From Zopfochytrium polystomum (Eukaryota; Chytridiomycota; Chytridiomycetes; Chytridiales; Chytridiaceae): a DNA stretch of 64,000 nucleotides. The notes below the pieces were generated by a model that worked only from the letters and a program-made list of their open reading frames with translations, was not told the DNA's origin and searched no databases. The stretch lies in the NCBI GenBank assembly GCA_025765615.1, contig JAIVFJ010000039.1:248001-312000 (forward strand), given 5' to 3'. This document shows, piece by piece, positions 44,801 through 56,400 of the stretch (the stretch's first letter is position 1; every line of letters begins with the position of its first letter). A program made the translations under genes and the position numbers.

Positions 44801-45872
44801 CGTGGGCCGAGTCGCCGTTCCTATTCCTTAAGCACGGATCGGCAAAGGCGGTCGTAAGGAGAAGCGAAACGATATCATTGCACCCATTGGATGCGGCAGT
44901 CACTAGAATAAGAATAATTAGTCAAGGAGGTGGGGATTTTGCGCCAAAAGTCGTACTCAATGGGGTGAACCCTGTGTCGCTTGAGGCATTCACGTCTGCG
45001 CCAGCTTCAATCAGCAATCGAGCCACTTCCACATGACCGCGTGATGAGCAGTTGTGAAGGGCAGTCCAACCATCGCGATCTTTCTGTCCGGCATTCGCAT
45101 TGCGTTCCAGTAGGAATCGAACCACCTCTACGTGGCCGTTGAGGGCGGCTTTCATCAGAGCGGTCTGGAGCAGGGTACGGCATTAAGCAAATGATCGTGG
45201 AAATAAGGAGAGCAGCTGAATGCAGCTTACCTCGCCCTCTTTGTTGGTGAGATCCACAATAGCGGCAGCCCTATCCACTAGCAGCATGACGACGTCCAAG
45301 TGGCCCCCCTTGGAGGCAGCATGCAGCGGAAGACCTGCAATTGCTCCTGATCCAGTTCCCGCCACCTGTCCTACGTTAACTGAGGCCACTGAAGGCGGCG
45401 GGCGCCCATCCTTGACACGCGAGTCCAACTGAAGCAAGTCAGCGACCGCGTGCAGGTCTCCAGCGGCACAGGCGGAAAGGAGTGCCTCGGGAGGTGTTTG
45501 ATGCTCTCCTGCCAGATCGCTTGACGAGCTTCCGTCAGTTGTTCCCGCTGAAGGCGTTGGATTCAAATTCTGGGTAAGCTGCGCTGAGGCCGACTGTGGA
45601 GGATCTGCTGGCGTCTGATCCTGAGTGAAGTGTTCTGTTCCATACACTGGGTGCTCTATCCGTGGGAGTGGCGGCTGAGTCAGATTCCAAGGCAGTCCGC
45701 TCTTTTCGGCACCATCACCACCAGACCAGAAGGAGAAAGAAGGATTGAGTAATACGCCAGACGACGTCCCGTCTGGTTCATTGGTCGTGGGATCTTCGCC
45801 TGCAGGCTCTCCAGTGGCTGTCACCCCGAGTCCCTGAGCGAGGCGCGGCAGTGAGATCGTGCCTCCGTTCAT
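41853..45872 (-). CDS. Ankyrin-FYVE-RING E3 ubiquitin ligase
   Basis: Six exons (45231-45872, 44957-45164, 43183-44902, 42175-43106, 41977-42090, 41853-41905), 1,222 residues, all phases consistent. Domains in order: ankyrin repeats (about 130-330, e.g. GWTALHNCSSRGHVEVARLL), a long low-complexity region, a FYVE finger (about 830-900) with WWQPDE, CGNCKRKF, RRHHCRSCGRVFC and CENC, and a C-terminal RING (CVICFNDMEAGDRIARLNC, then YHEHCIEEWFKRKNSCPVH) of the ZNRF/Pib1 type. FYVE domains bind PI3P on endosomal or vacuolar membranes through the RRHHCR motif, which is intact. The RING has the residues needed for E2 recruitment. It is inferred to ubiquitinate cargo on PI3P membranes. A second CPVCQ...H pair precedes the RING. 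It starts 53 bp after the stop of the ATG14-like gene on the same strand. Confidence 0.92.
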
Positions 45873-45925
45873 GAAAAATGTACAACTTTTTTTTTTTTTT
45901 GTTTGTGTCGGCAGCTCAACGAATC

Positions 45926-47701
45926 TCACACCAAGTGCCAACCACCCGCTTCATCTTCCTCCCCAGACTCTTCGTCCAAGATACCTTGAAGAAGGAGTAG
46001 TCCAGGATCCATGAGTCCTCCACCAACATCCTCGTTGGACGGAAGTACAAAGTCATCTAAGTCAGTGGATACTCGAGAGGCACCAAGAAAGGACGGAGCC
46101 ACGAAAAAGAAATCCGACGGGTTGAGCGTTGAAGATTTGTGGCGACCACGAGCTGGTCTTCTACGCCGTCTTAGCGCCATATGCAAACGTACGGCTTTTG
46201 GGAAATCCATGCAGAAAGTGGGTGGGTCGGACGGTTCTTGCGGACGCTTCTTGTCCTCCCCTGATGAGGCCGAGCGAAGCGGGTAGTTTAACTCAGGTAA
46301 TGGACGATTAACGTCCCTGTGTAAAAGGCGTCAGTTTCGAGGACCGAAAACTTAAAAAGACCCACTCACTGGCCAAGTTTGGGGGCGCGGCAGCAGAGGG
46401 CAATGTTTTCAAGGGTATTCGCAACTTGGTGTAAAGATATTTCCACTCCTTGCGAATGGCAGAGATAAGCGATGTCATAGTTAAGCATAGAGAGACCGAT
46501 AGTAAACATATCAAGATTCTCGTCAGTGAGGTAGAGGGGGAGTTGTCTGGAATATCGAAACCTTTAACAAGGATACATGGGCGCAAAAAAATACTCACGA
46601 AGGCGGCTGGATTGATTTGTCCAACAGGCCAGTCAACGACTGTAGCCCCGGCTTGGCCGCAGACTTACTTCCCCTGTAGACTAGCAAATACGGCAGCGAC
46701 ACACCGAGATAGTGCGATAAAATTATAATCATATGAACAACATGTCCAATGCCGGCATTGAATTTTTCCCGTGGGTACTCTACTCTTTGTTAGTTGATTT
46801 CTAAGCACGAATCGAATATTCACCCCTGTAATCTCCATATGTCGAGAACCCAACGTTTATGATACGGTATTCTTGGGGTTCGTTGTAGTATAGGTTGGAT
46901 GCGATTTCGGCATGCCTCGCAGCCTTTGCCGCCTTTGGGTCCCTCGCACCATCTGTGATGATTTCATCTCCGGAACGTCCAGCAGGTGCAGTTTTCTGTC
47001 CAGGTAGATTTCGCTGTACAACTCTCAGCCTAAATACGGAAACAAGCTCTCGGACAAGGAGGCGGCGAGACTGCACAAGGACTGTCGCAGTCGATTTGTA
47101 TTTTGCCCGAACGTCTGAAACTTGACGGTGGAGGGGAGCAAGTAAGGCGGGGCTTTCTTGGCGCAACGCAGAGCGGGCTGCTTCCAAAGCTGTGCGTCGT
47201 TTGCTCGCATTTTCTTTCATGGAAGCAATGCGTCCCCTGTCTGCGAAGTACTTATCAACGGTGGCACAGGCGCCAGCGTTGTGGACTGTACCTCTGGCGA
47301 TGTCGAGTCTCATTTTCGCTATCATCTCTTCCATTTCTTTCAGCCTCAGCTGCCGGAATCGGACTTCATCAACGCTTCGTATTCCTGTCGCGGACCGTCC
47401 AGCCAAGTAATTATCAAGCCTCGCTGAAATGGCCGATCGTTCCGCTGATGCCGTTTCCTGTGGCTTCTCGATTAGATTCTAATCTGCCCAGATGGGGCAC
47501 CGTAAAAATATCAGTCGTTTTGATGACTTCCTAGCACCGAATACGGGCTCTCAAGGTTGCGGTTGTATACAGTATACACTACCTCGCGATCGTGCAGGAC
47601 TGACACACGAACTTCCGATGGGTCGAGTAGCAGACACCGCAATGGAGGACATCACGTTTCGATTCGGTCGGCAGCTGCAGCTCAGCTTGCACTGCCTCCA
47701 T
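45926..47701 (-). CDS. ATG14: ATG14/UVRAG-family subunit of class III PI3-kinase complex
   Basis: Exons on the minus strand: 47583-47701, one ending at 46824 (starting about 47470), 46599-46779, 46370-46546, 45926-46316. The last three joins are in phase. The first join is unresolved (phase mismatch). The N-terminus has CGVCYSTHRKFVCQSC, the paired CxxC motif of ATG14. Next comes a helical region (FRQLRLKEMEEMIAKMRLD), then LVRELVSVFRLRVVQ and YRIINVGFSTYGDY, then YPREKFNAGIGHVVHMIIIL, SHYLGVSLPYLLVYRGSKS, PLYLTDENLDMF and LSMLNYDIAYLC. This series is the conserved core of ATG14/UVRAG proteins, which recruit Vps34-Vps15-Vps30/Beclin 1. The N-terminal cysteines favour ATG14 (autophagy complex I) over UVRAG/Vps38, which starts with a C2 domain. 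The tail contains a basic RRRRRPARGR patch. Confidence 0.82.
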
Positions 47702-47787
47702 CTGCTGGCTTTTCTTCCTTTGCACGGGCTGTGTTTGCAGTTGGTCCTGGCGCTGCGTTGTTTTCGCGGGCGCAGCAGCCCTGCTTG

Positions 47788-48916
47788 TTACTGGCAAGAG
47801 TGGTCGGGGCCGTTGCTGCTGTTGCCATATTGGCACAAAAATGAAAGAAAGGTCAAAAAAAATCCAGTCCCATGGTTCTTATTACTTTTCATGACGATTT
47901 CACACCTCGTCGGCCAGCAGGATGGGCCTTCGTCTCCAAATCTCTCCCTCATCAAGCGCGACAGAGCCTCACCATCATCCGTAAGGACAGTCTCACGGCT
48001 TGACTCTTCATCTTTTAAGGACTTATCACGCGGCGAGAATGATGGACGCAGCGATATTTCTTGTGGATCAGCCTTCGCGAAGGGCCTGCCGTAGCTCGCC
48101 AATCGCAGACGGTCGACCGCTTTGACTCGCCGGTACTTGCGGCGTGCTGGCTAATGTCGATCGGCCGTGAACCAATTTTGGCCCCAGCCGATCAAATACG
48201 GAAGGTTTGTTTCGAGAATACGATTCACCTCGCCCTCGCGCCAATCGGTCAGGCGGCAATAACTTCTCAAGAGGAGTGCTGTGAGCATTATTGCTCATAT
48301 TGTCGGCAACTTGAGATGGAGGAGAAGAGGAAGTGAAATTTGGAGAGCCTCTGCGCTAGTGGTTCTGCTCCACCTGCGCCAAGACTAGACTGGAGAGATT
48401 TGAAGCAGCACCGGACTGCAAGCGATTTGGTCTAGAATTCGCTCGAGCGATCGAGGTTTGATTGATCGAATTACGTTCTGATTGGCTGTGGCGGTTTCGG
48501 TTTGGTAGATCGGCCCGACCTCTTTCTTTCGAGCGGGGATCCAATTCATCGCTACCTTGCCGTGGACTCCCTTCTTCCCGAGCCGCTGCATGATTCTGTG
48601 CACCTTCGAAACATGAGTCTGGGTCATGGACATTGGCGGCAAGGGTTGGCCTGCCCCGTGTGAATTCCAGTAACGCTGAAGGTATTTTCTCTCGTGGGTG
48701 ACTCCTTTGGAATCGAGACCCCTGTGGCGGTCTTGCGTCTCGAAATTGGGGCTGGTTGGAGGTCGGAGCTTTGAAGTTACGCCCAGCGCCAATGCTACCG
48801 CGCTGATGCCGCGGCTCCTTATTCTGAAATGACCGACGTTGCCGCTCTGGACTAGCCGTGACCTGACTTTCCGGCAGCTCCCATGCATGAACTATGCGCT
48901 CGGTCTGTTCGGTCAT
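47788..48916 (-). CDS. Possible low-complexity RNA-binding-type protein (uncertain model)
   Basis: Three minus-strand open blocks follow one another. The first, 48916-48356, starts MTEQTERIVHAWELPESQV and is Arg/Ser/Gln/Asn-rich. The second, 48298-48068, contains KPSVFDRLGPKL and SGRPSAIGELRQALREG. The third, 48102-47788, contains DGEALSRLMRERFGDEGPS. The bias toward Arg, Ser and Asn and an R..SVFDRLG motif are seen in several nuclear RNA-binding proteins. I could not find splice sites that keep phase between the blocks, so either a frameshift exists or one block is not coding. The gene would be upstream of and codirectional with the ATG14-like gene. Limits are approximate. Confidence 0.35.
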
Positions 48917-50472
48917 GAGCGAGATACAAATCGACGCCAATTGGTAGAAACAATCAATTTGTGGCTGAAAACGTGGCGTTGGCGCCGATGTCCCCAAAAA
49001 GGTGGAAAATGTTCTCTGCCTCCTTTGCGACACATAGGAAACAAAGCTGCGTCCTTTGTTGGCCACTGCTCGCTGACGTCTGCCATCCTCACTCAATCTC
49101 ATCCCTGTGCGGGACCCCTAAAGCCATAATATGTTCACGTCCATGGATGCAATTCTTGTCATTAATTGCAACACACCCATCGTTTTGGACAGAATGTATT
49201 CTGCGCGCAAGATCGCCGAGCTCTAGCCCCCTCCCACTGATTAATTACCACATTCTCTCTTGAAGTTGTGCTTTTTTGGGGTTTCGCGTTCTAGTTCTAC
49301 AAAATACAGCTTTCGAGACACAAGGCACCGAAAGAAACGGCTTCGCCATGCCCGACAACACGAGACTGGCAGTGGCTTCAACCCAATCCTCTTCGCCTTC
49401 TCCTCTCCAACACAGTGGTCATGCCTCGTGCGGCTGTGACGACGGCTAGCAAGAAGGAAAGCGCCCGCCAGGGGCTGACGGCGGCGGCCAAAAGTGCTCC
49501 GCTGCCACACATCGCTGGTTTGAGTGCGTGCAGGCGGAACCAATATGAGTGAATCAATAAAAGTCCATGGTGTGCCTCGCATCGTCCAGTCGAGGGCGTC
49601 GCGGATTGATCACGGGTACGCTCCTGATAATTCTCTTGTCAATTTGTGGGTGGAGCGCCCACCGATCGGCAAAACGATGCACAGCCGACCGGCGACAGCG
49701 ACTTCCGGGCCGCGGTATGGTCTCGTGTTGGGGCAACTGCAACAAGCTCCACTGCAAACAAGTCCCTGTCGGAACGCCTCTCCTTGTTTTTCCGTTTCTC
49801 TTGTTTATCCAATGATCTGGGTCCATCCACCACACATCCATGCCAACTTCTTCCGGCTGGCTCAATTCAGATCACCGCAACCCAGACCCGCCGACTGACT
49901 GACCTCTGGACCGGCTGCAGCCGACAGGAATATCCGGGAAAAACGGTTGCGATATTATTGATTGTTGATCCCAATCAAGCAAACAAAAAACGGAAAAAAA
50001 AACAACAAAGAACAGCAAAAAACGAGAAAAAAAAAAGAAAGAAAGGAATACAACCTTTCCAAGGAAGTGACCGACGTCCTCAACCCTCCTCACCTCGAAT
50101 CGGTCCAGTCGTACACGCTCGCGAGCAAACACTGACGCCAACGTAACGAAGCGTTCCTACTCACACACCTCAATCATCCCACCCCCAGTCTTTGACCTCC
50201 GCGACGACCACGCTTTCGCTTACGAGTGTGTACGAGGAGTCAACCCAGCCAGCCGAGTGGCACATACTCGCGACCGAGTTCCTTCCAACAAAACTTCGAG
50301 CTCGGCGTGCACACCCGCGAGCGAAAGAGTGGTTGTCGGCCCAGTCGGCCCAGTCCGCCTGGTGGCACACACTCGCGAGCTAGTTTGTTCTAACAAAAAA
50401 CTTCCCCTCTTTCACGAAGCAGAAACTCTTCAAAACTCCAACAAAAGAAAACTTCTCACTGTCGCTTCAGTC
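48917..50472. other. Promoter-containing spacer upstream of the FAS gene
   Basis: Several overlapping frames (49.2-49.9 kb) lack motifs. A-rich tracts occur at 49981-50045. The last 370 bp hold the repeated CTCGCGAG-containing segments annotated separately and probably the FAS promoter and leader. Confidence 0.45.
50112..50405 (+). promoter_or_regulatory. Repeated CGCGA motifs and direct repeat upstream of FAS
   Basis: An imperfect direct repeat occurs at 50258-50299 and 50362-50405: GTGGCACA.ACTCGCGA, then TTC/TTG...TAACAAAA or CAACAAAA, then ACTTC. Related CGCGA-containing motifs also occur near 50115-50125 (GCTCGCGAGC, a perfect palindrome) and 50310 (CCCGCGAGCG). The copy near 50370 contains CTCGCGAG. 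Four spaced copies within 260 bp, 70-360 bp before the FAS start codon, suggest a transcription-factor site, but the factor is unknown. Confidence 0.5.
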
Positions 50473-53400
50473 ATGCCAACTGCTCTCAGTCTCGCTGTCA
50501 GGGATATGGCCTCCGCTCCTCATCAGACTCGGCCGCTGATCGTCAGAAACAACGGCGTGGAAGTGTCAATTCCAGTTCCGCTGGCCTTGTGGCCCGTAGC
50601 AGAAAGCGTTCGCGAGAGATTTACGTCTCTTCCTGCTGATGAGAATACGGTTGCCGAGGACAATACCTCGTTCATTCTCACAAGCAAGCTTCTTTCAGTT
50701 GCCTTGGAGCACTCTGCAGCAAACGACCAGTCCCTTGACGCTCTTCCCTTTGTCGCCGTCGTTTTCCTGTACTTCCACGACACATTCCTTTCCAGCAACA
50801 ACATCCATGCAATCACACGCACGCTCCCAACGACGGCGCTCAAGATGAAAGTTCTCCGTACGTACTACTCTGCGGTGACGGCGCTCAGGCGCCAAGGCCT
50901 CATTACGAAATCCGACATCACTTCTGGCGCCTCCTCAGCTCTGCTCGCTGCAGTCGACGCTGGCCGCGCCAGCATTTTCGTTGTGTTTGGCGGACAGGGC
51001 AACGTCGAGGACTACTTTGACGAGCTGGTGAACGTCTACAACACTTACGAGGCTCTCGCTGCCCAGTTCCTGCAACAGGCTGCAGGAACTCTTTTGACGC
51101 ACTCCTCGTCAGCAGAAGCGCAGAAGCTGCACGTGGCCCGCATTGATGTTATCTCGTGGTTGGAGAAGCCGACGACGCGGCCCAGCACAGAGCGCCTCCT
51201 GTCGACCGAGCTCAGTCTGCCGCTGATTGGCCTGACGCAGCTCCTGTCATACTGGGTGATGCTTAAAGTTCTTGACAAGACGCCTGGGGACGTTCGGGAC
51301 TTTATCTCAGGTGTGTAGTTTCCCTTTTTACCAACAAACTCCATCCCTCCTCAACTGGTTCTAACATCTTTGCTTTCCCGCACAACCTCAACAAAAATCA
51401 ATCGCGTGCTAACATTCCTCAGGCACCACGGGACACTCTCAGGGCATTGTCTCGTCAGTTGTTATTGCTTCGTCTGGAACTGAGGCTGAGTTCTTGGAGA
51501 ACACTCAGAAGGCCCTTGGTCTCCTGTTCTGGATTGGACTTCGCTCGCAGCAGTCATGGCCCGCCACCACAGTCAACCCAAACATCCTGCAGGACTCCCT
51601 TTCCAACAACGAAGGAAACCCAACACCCATGCTGCTCGTTTCTGGTTTGCGCTACTCTGAAGTGAAACCTCATGTCGACGCCACAAACTCTCACCTGCCT
51701 GAGGACAAGCAGGTTCACCTCTCACTCGTTAACGGTCCCCGCGCGTCCATTTTCACTGGCCACCCTCAATCACTGTATGGGTTGAATGTTGCCCTGCGAA
51801 AGTTGAAAGCAGCACCGGGTCAGGATCAGTCGCGCATCCCACATTCTCAGCGCAAAGTCCGCTTTGCAAGCCGGTTCATTCCTGTTACAGTCCCATTCCA
51901 TAGTGACTATCTCAAGGATGTCCCCGCTCAGCTTGCCGAAGATGCCATGGCCAACAGCCTCTCGTTTGATGCAAAGAAGTTGGCTATCCCAGTCCTCAAC
52001 ACCAACACCGGCAGCGACCTACGAACGACCACAAACCTTACGATGTCACTAATTGACCAAATCTGCATTCAGCAAGTCCGCTGGGAAATTGCCACGAAGG
52101 TGGATGTCACTCACATCCTTGACTTTGGCCCTGGTGGATCTTCAGGTGTTGGCGGCCTCACACACCGCAACAAGGAGGGAACTGGAGTCCAGGTATGTGT
52201 TAATATTTACTATATTTTTGCCAATCTGAAATTCCTCTGTCTCCCAGGTTGTTCTTGCAGCATCGTTGGACACTGCTGGAAACACAGAGTTGCTTGACAA
52301 GTCCTACCTTTTTGACCACGACGTTGAGTCTGTCCGATTTGCTATCAATTGGGCGGAGAAGTTTCGCCCCCGCCTCATTCGTGTCGCAAGCACCAACGAA
52401 GTACACGTCGACACTTCTTTCTCTCGTCTCCTTGGCAAGCCTCCCCTCATGGTGGCTGGCATGACTCCTTGCACGGCCCAAGAGCCATTTGTCTCGGCTG
52501 TCATCAACGCTGGATTCCACGTCGAGCTTGCTGGAGGCGGCCAGCACACTGAGCAATACCTCAGGGACACCACGCAGCAAATTCTCAAGAACGTTGGACC
52601 TGGCGAAGGCATCACCCTCAACATTCTTTTCCTCAACCCACGGCTTTGGGGATTCCAGTACCCAGCAGTCATGGCCATGCGGAGAGAAGGAATCCCAATG
52701 GAAGGCATTTGCGTCGCTGCTGGTGTGCCTTCTTTGGACGTTGCGAATGACATTGTCAAGAACCTCAAAGCTGCCGGCATCAAGCACGTTGCTTTCAAGC
52801 CTGGGTCTGTTGAGACCATCCGTCGCGTCATTGCGATTGCAAAGAACAACCCAGATATGCCAATCATTCTTCAGTGGACTGGCGGCCGCGGAGGAGGTCA
52901 CCACTCCTTTGAGGACTTCCACAGCCCCATGCTCGAGACTTACGGTACAGCTCAACATTCTTTTGTTCCTTTTGAAACACAACTTTTAACTTTCTTTCAA
53001 TTTTTCAGCTGCAATTCGTCGGTGTGATAACATCATCCTAGTAGTCGGCTCTGGTTTTGGTGATGCAGAAGGCACACTCCCATACCTCACTGGCGACTGG
53101 AGCATTCAGTTCGACTATTCACCGATGCCTTTTGATGGTCTCCTCTTCGGATCTCGAGTCATGATTGCCAAAGAGAACCTTGCCTCACGTGCAGTGAAGG
53201 AGCTCATTGCAGCTGCTCCCGGTATCAGCGACGAGGCACTCTGGGAGGGTTCGTACAAAGGCGTCACTGGCGGTGTCATCACAGTGAAGTCGGAACTCGG
53301 CGAACCCATCCACAAGATCGCCAACCGCGGCGTACTCTTCTGGCGCGAGATGGATGACATGATCTTCTCTCTGCCAAAGGAAAAGCGAATGCCTGTTCTC

Positions 53401-56400
53401 CTGAAGAAGAAGGACTACATCATCAAGAAGCTCAATGAGGACTTCCAAAAGCCTTGGTTTGGTGTCAAGTCGGACGGCCGCCCATGCGACCTGCACGAAA
53501 TGACTTACAAGGAGGTCGCCGCAAGGATGATTGAGCTCATGTACCCAGCAAACCTCAACCGCTGGATTGACCCAACTCTCCGCGACACCACAACAGACTT
53601 CTTCCGACGTGTGGAAGAGCGCTTCTCAACTTCAGCGGGCCCATCAATGATTCAAAACAACACCACTCTGGACGTCGACCCTAATGCCTTCTTTGAGGCT
53701 TTCTTCGAAACTTTCCCAGAGGCAGCTGAACAGTCGTTAACTGAAGAGGATGTTTTCCACTTCCTTGCAATTAGCTCTATCCCTATTCGCAAGCCAGTTC
53801 CATTCATTCCTGTGCTGGATGACCGTTTCGAGTTCTGGCTCAAGAAAGACTCACTTTGGCAGTCTGAGATGGTTGAAGCTGTCGTTGGGCAGGATGCCGG
53901 CCGTGTAGCCATTCTGCAAGGCCCCGTTGCTGTTCGGCACGCAAACAAGGTCGACGAACCTGTCAAGGACATCCTCGATGGAATCTACAAAGGACACATT
54001 GACTCTCTCAAGGAAAAGTACTACGGCGGGTCAGACATTTCGATTCCAGTGGTTGAGTACGTTGGTGAGCGCCTGTCTTCATCCCAGGCGGTGAAACTGT
54101 CTGGAGTCACGTCTTATGAGCTCCACGACAGCGAGGGCAGCACCATGATGTACGAGGTCTCGAGGAACGCATCAGATCTGCCGCAGACAGCAGCGTACTT
54201 GGAAAAGATTTGCGGACCTGACCCTTCCTGGCTGCGCGCCCTTCTCACTATTGAAGCTGTTGTTCGTGGCAAGTCCATTGTTGACAATCCTGTGATCCGA
54301 TTGATGCGCCCGCGCCCTGGACAGACTGTCTTTGTCAAGCTCGACTCGCGGAGGAAGCCAATGGTTGTGTCAGTTTACAGTGGTCGGATTCGTGGATCGG
54401 TGCCATCAAAGCACGCGGCAGTTGTCCTTTCAATTGAAGGGGACAAAATCAGCGTCAGCGTTAAGGAAAAGAGGGGCAGCAGCTACGTGTCCCTGGACTT
54501 CTTCTTCAAGTATCGTCCATTCCAAGGCTACGCTCCCATCCATGAAGTCATGGAGGTTTGTTGACATGCACTTCCATCACCATTGCGTCTTCAGTAGATT
54601 TTAAGTGTCTCACTCATTTTTTATGTACAGGGTCGTAACCAGCGCATCAAGGACTTCTACGCTGCCTTGTGGGACGTCGACGCCTCCGCTTCTGATTTGA
54701 AACCAACAGACACCTTCACCTCGACTTTCACAGTTCAGCGCGACACTGTCAAGGACTTCGTGCACGCAATTGGCAACCAGGCAGAGCTGTACAACGGGGC
54801 AAACACAGTTGCACCGATGGACTACGGAATCGCTGCAGCTTGGCGCTCTATCATTGCCTCCATCTTGCCAAAGGAAATTGACGGCGACCTGCTCCGTCTC
54901 GTTCACCTAGGAAACCAGTTCCGCATGCTGTCTGATGAGATGATTGAGGCTGGCGACACAATTGATACCAATGCCATTATCAACGGAGTCACCATCAATG
55001 ACAGCGGAAAGGTGTGTTTCAGGAAATTTCATTAATTTTTTTTTTTTGCTTTGACCCTCACTAAGTTCAATTGTACAGACTGTTGAGGCAAAGGCTGTCC
55101 TCTCGAAGGGGGGGAAGCCTGTGCTGGAAATTATTTCAAGCTTCCTTTACCGTGGAAAATTCACCGACTTTGCAAACACCTTCAAGCGCAGCATCGAGTC
55201 AGTGTATGAGCTGAACTTAAAGTCTGTCAAGGATGTTGCGGTTCTCAAGTCCAAGAAGTGGATCAACTGGACTGACGACTGTGAGATTAGTGTTGGCTCT
55301 GTCCTTGTCTTCCAGCTGGAATCGTTTGCTCGCTTCAGGTCTGCTCAGCACTTCTCCGAGATTTCGACTTTTGGCTCTGTCAAGCTCCGCACCACACGTG
55401 AGACCAAGGAGGTGGCTCATGTCGATTACAAGGGCGTCGATTGTGCTGGAAACATCGTTATTGAGTACCTTCAGAGGAATGGCTCGCTTATTGAGCAGGA
55501 TGTCTTTTTCCCGAACGGAGGGTACTCGATCCTGCCAGACTCCAAGATTTTCCCATCAGTCATCTACGTTCCCACCTCGAATGAAGAGTACGCTCAGGCT
55601 TCTGGCGACTTGAATCCCATTCATGTGAACCCTTACTTTGCGGACCTGGCAAGTCTCCCTGGAACAATCACCCATGGAATGTGGACTTCTGCTGCTTCAC
55701 GCAAGTTTGTTGAAATCTTTGCCGCAAACAATCAGCCGCAACGCGTCAAGGAGTACCATGTTTCCTTCCGAGGGATGGTCTTGCCAGGTGATCAGCTCGA
55801 GACGCGCCTCAACCACGTTGGAATGTCAAACGGCAAAAAGCTCATCAAGATTACAACCTCCAACCAGCGTGGTGAGGTCGTGCTTGAGGGAAGCGCTGAG
55901 GTCGAGCAACCAACCACTGCCTATGTCTTCACGGGTCAGGGGTCGCAGGAAGTCGGCATGGGCATGGATCTATATGCTAAATCGGAGGTTGCACGAAAGA
56001 TTTGGGACCGCGCAGACGAGCATATGCTGTTGACCTACGGTGTGTCGATCCTCGAGATTGTCCGGAATAACCCCACATCAAAGACTGTTCACTTTGGTGG
56101 ACTCAAAGGAGCGGCTATTCGGCAACACTACCGAGACATGACTTATGACGTGATTGAGGATGGAAAACTGAAGAGTCTCCCACTCTTCCCAGACATCACT
56201 GAGGACACCTCTAGCTACACATTCCGCCACCATGCAGGTCTCTTGTCAGCAACACAGTTCACACAGCCAGCCCTTACTCTGATGGAAATTGCGAGCTTCC
56301 AAGACATGAAAGCCAACGGCCTTGTGCAAGAAAACAGCGCCTTCGCTGGTCACTCGTGAGCATTTGTTGTTGAATGGTAGAAACTCTCTTACAATTTTGT

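Noticed and set aside
50257..50472. Upstream in-frame extension of the fatty acid synthase start
   Set aside because: The extension translates the promoter direct repeats into an unconserved sequence. The ATG at 50473 precedes the conserved beta N-terminus.
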